Origin: Verrucomicrobiaceae bacterium | GTDB lineage: Bacteria > Verrucomicrobiota > Verrucomicrobiia > Verrucomicrobiales > Verrucomicrobiaceae | Length of the DNA stretch: 64,000 bases | Assembly (NCBI GenBank): GCA_947507875.1 | Contig: CANNQP010000003.1 | Coordinates: 1 to 64,000 of the forward strand | Direction of reading: 5' to 3' | In this document: positions 62,554 through 64,000 of the stretch, piece by piece | How the letters are laid out: every line of letters starts with the position of its first letter | Numbering within the stretch: the first letter of the stretch is position 1 | The notes under the pieces: generated by a model | The model's database searches: none | What the model was told of the DNA's origin: nothing | What the model saw: the letters and a program-made list of their open reading frames with translations, nothing else | Position numbers and translations under genes: made by a program

Positions 62554-64000
62554 TCAGTTTCTTGCGACTGCATTCCTTCCACGCATCTCACGGAACTGGC
62601 GGCTTGTCACAACATGCTCCACCAGGGTTCCAAAGCGCAGGTCGCTCTTCATCATCTGCTCGATCAGCGGCTTGTCGGAAAGTTGCACGCTGCGGCCCAG
62701 CGCGTAGCCCAGCAGTTTACGGCAAAACTGACGCGTGAAGTCGTCGCGACGTTTCGTCAGCAGGTAGTCGCGGAGATCGGCGAGGCCATCGATCTTCGTG
62801 CCATCGGGTAAAACGGTCTTCGTTTCGGCCGGGCGGGCACGACCGATGGCGTCAAAGCCCTCCAAGGCAAAGCCGTAAGGATCGATGCGCTTGTGGCAGC
62901 CCATGCAGTTCTCATCGCGACTGTGTCGCTCGATGAGCTGGCGCTCGGTGAGGTCAGCAGGAGCCTCTTCAGGCAAAACAGGCACACCTTTCGGCGGTAT
63001 GGGAAGTTTTTCACCCAGCACGACCTCCGTGAGCCAGGTGCCACGCAGAATGGCGCTGTTGCGCGAAGCTCCAGCCTGTTTGGCGAGTGTCGCCGCGAAA
63101 CCGAGAATGCCACCGCGGCCTTGAGCGTGGAGATCGTCGATGCGTTTCCAAGAAGGATTCTCCCGCAGAGTGAGAGAACCCTCAGATTGTTTCTCTGAAA
63201 TTCTAATCTGTGGGTTTTTTGAATCTGCGGGAAAACCCGTCTCATAGTGCTTCGCGAGTTCCGCGTTCACAAAGGTGTGATCCGCATCGAGCAGACTCAG
63301 GATGCTGCGGTTGTTTTGGATGAGGTCGATGAAGAAGCGGGTGACTTCTTCCTGCATGTCGTCGCGAAGATCGAGGAAGGTCGGGAAGTGCCGTTCGCTC
63401 TTTTCTTCGAGCGTGGCGACGTCACGCACGTGCAGGTATTGGCAGCCAAACTCAAGCGCCAGGCGACGCACCTTGTCGCTCTTCAACATGCGGCGAGTCT
63501 GGCCAATCAGGTCATCAAGCTCACTGGATCGCAGTTCCTCATCGGGCGCGGAAGACCACAAAAAGTAGCTGAGCCTCGTCGCAAGCTCCTGTGGGCTCAC
63601 CGGCCCGGTTTTGGCAGGCGCTTTCTCCCCGCGATACAAAAACGCGGGCGAAGTCAGCACGCGCACCAGCATCAGCCGCGGATCAAAGGCTCGAAGGCCG
63701 TTGCTCTCTTTTTCGCTTAGCGGACGCCGCCATGCTTGTTCGGCAAAGGCGAGCACGGCAGCCTTTTGAGGCTCGATGGCGGTTTTTTGCTGCTCTTTGA
63801 ACTTGGCGGCGGCTTTCAGGATCGGCTCGCGCATCGGTTCGAAGGCGCTGGGCTTCGCATCTTGCGTGGCGAACTGGAAAAGCTGCTCAAAGACGTCCAC
63901 CTGCTTGAGAGGAGCCTCGCTGACCAAGAGCAGTTCGTCCCAAACATGGTCGAGTTCGCGCGATTCGGCCTCGGAGAGCATCAAACGGCGCAAAGGCTCG
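62554..64000 (-). CDS. DUF1592/DUF1588/DUF1585 PVC-type cytochrome protein (3' part)
   Basis: The gene runs off the right edge; about 480 C-terminal residues are visible and the frame is open to the end. Domain order: DUF1595 (AVLAFAEQAWRRPLSEKE), DUF1592 (LATRLSYFLWSSAPDEELRSSEL), DUF1588 (RNSAILRGTWLTEVVLGEKLPIPPKGVP and the haem-type CMGCHKRIDPYGFALEGFDAIGR), and DUF1585 (FTRQFCRKLLGYALGRSVQLSDKPLIEQMM). The missing N-terminus normally holds a signal peptide, a PSCyt1 domain and DUF1587. It precedes the DUF1549/1553 gene by 45 bases on the same strand. Confidence 0.92.
   Translation of the reverse strand, partial: EPLRRLMLSEAESRELDHVWDELLLVSEAPLKQVDVFEQLFQFATQDAKPSAFEPMREPILKAAAKFKEQQKTAIEPQKAAVLAFAEQAWRRPLSEKESNGLRAFDPRLMLVRVLTSPAFLYRGEKAPAKTGPVSPQELATRLSYFLWSSAPDEELRSSELDDLIGQTRRMLKSDKVRRLALEFGCQYLHVRDVATLEEKSERHFPTFLDLRDDMQEEVTRFFIDLIQNNRSILSLLDADHTFVNAELAKHYETGFPADSKNPQIRISEKQSEGSLTLRENPSWKRIDDLHAQGRGGILGFAATLAKQAGASRNSAILRGTWLTEVVLGEKLPIPPKGVPVLPEEAPADLTERQLIERHSRDENCMGCHKRIDPYGFALEGFDAIGRARPAETKTVLPDGTKIDGLADLRDYLLTKRRDDFTRQFCRKLLGYALGRSVQLSDKPLIEQMMKSDLRFGTLVEHVVTSRQFREMRGRNAVARN

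Overview
The window looks like chromosomal DNA of a member of the Verrucomicrobiota, most likely Verrucomicrobiaceae (Prosthecobacter/Verrucomicrobium-like). I infer this from the gene families, not from a marker gene. It holds several proteins of the Planctomycetes/Verrucomicrobia type: DUF1501 proteins with Tat signals, DUF1549/DUF1553 and DUF1592/DUF1588 cytochromes, PPC-domain and PSCyt1/WD40 proteins, an SHD1-tailed cytochrome, and Tat-exported Gfo/Idh/MocA and sugar-isomerase-like proteins. The DNA is moderately GC-rich and clear Shine-Dalgarno sequences are rare. Coding density is high. No rRNA, prophage or CRISPR array was seen, and there is one tRNA.

Layout. 1-1640: the 3' end of an outer-membrane beta-barrel gene, then a REP-associated Y1 transposase (RAYT) among three ~90-bp palindromic repeats. 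1.7-12.9 kb: exported catabolic-type proteins (oxidoreductase, sugar isomerase, sulfatase, DUF1501), coaC, an AlgH-like protein, an exported superoxide dismutase, a thioredoxin-like protein, and a GntR regulator divergent from an oxidoreductase with a palindromic operator candidate between them. 12.9-22.4 kb: an ABC exporter, pyruvate phosphate dikinase with a histone-H1-like tail, a type II pseudopilin, an isolated nuoD-nuoE pair with a CRP-type site upstream, suhB and coaB. 22.4-37.6 kb: an SHD1 cytochrome, a membrane pseudokinase, two mini-lipoproteins, a DUF116-prenyl synthase fusion, and housekeeping genes (mdh, tig, ilvD, recR, hisI, tRNA-Arg, rpsA).

37.9-52.2 kb: hydrolases, a three-gene JetA-JetB-JetC (MksFEB-like) SMC condensin operon with no adjacent jetD, and a forward run of miaA, a second membrane pseudokinase, coaX, a ROK kinase and a UPF0261 protein. 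52.3-64 kb: a leftward cluster of large exported proteins typical of PVC bacteria (DUF1592/1588, DUF1549/1553, PPC, PSCyt1-WD40, DUF1501). A mazEF-like toxin-antitoxin pair, a frameshifted small gene and a beta-lactamase-fold hydrolase sit inside it.

How the genes fit together. CoA synthesis is spread over three loci (coaC, coaB, coaX). The cluster at the right end is probably an envelope system with haem-binding and polymer-handling parts. Three of its genes share a nine-base motif, CGTAGGTTT, 6-7 nt before the start codon, with an AAAC box 13-14 nt further upstream. This could be a dedicated promoter or leader and is the most distinctive unexplained signal here. The other most unusual items are the JetABC operon without JetD, the PPDK tail, and the paired membrane pseudokinases.
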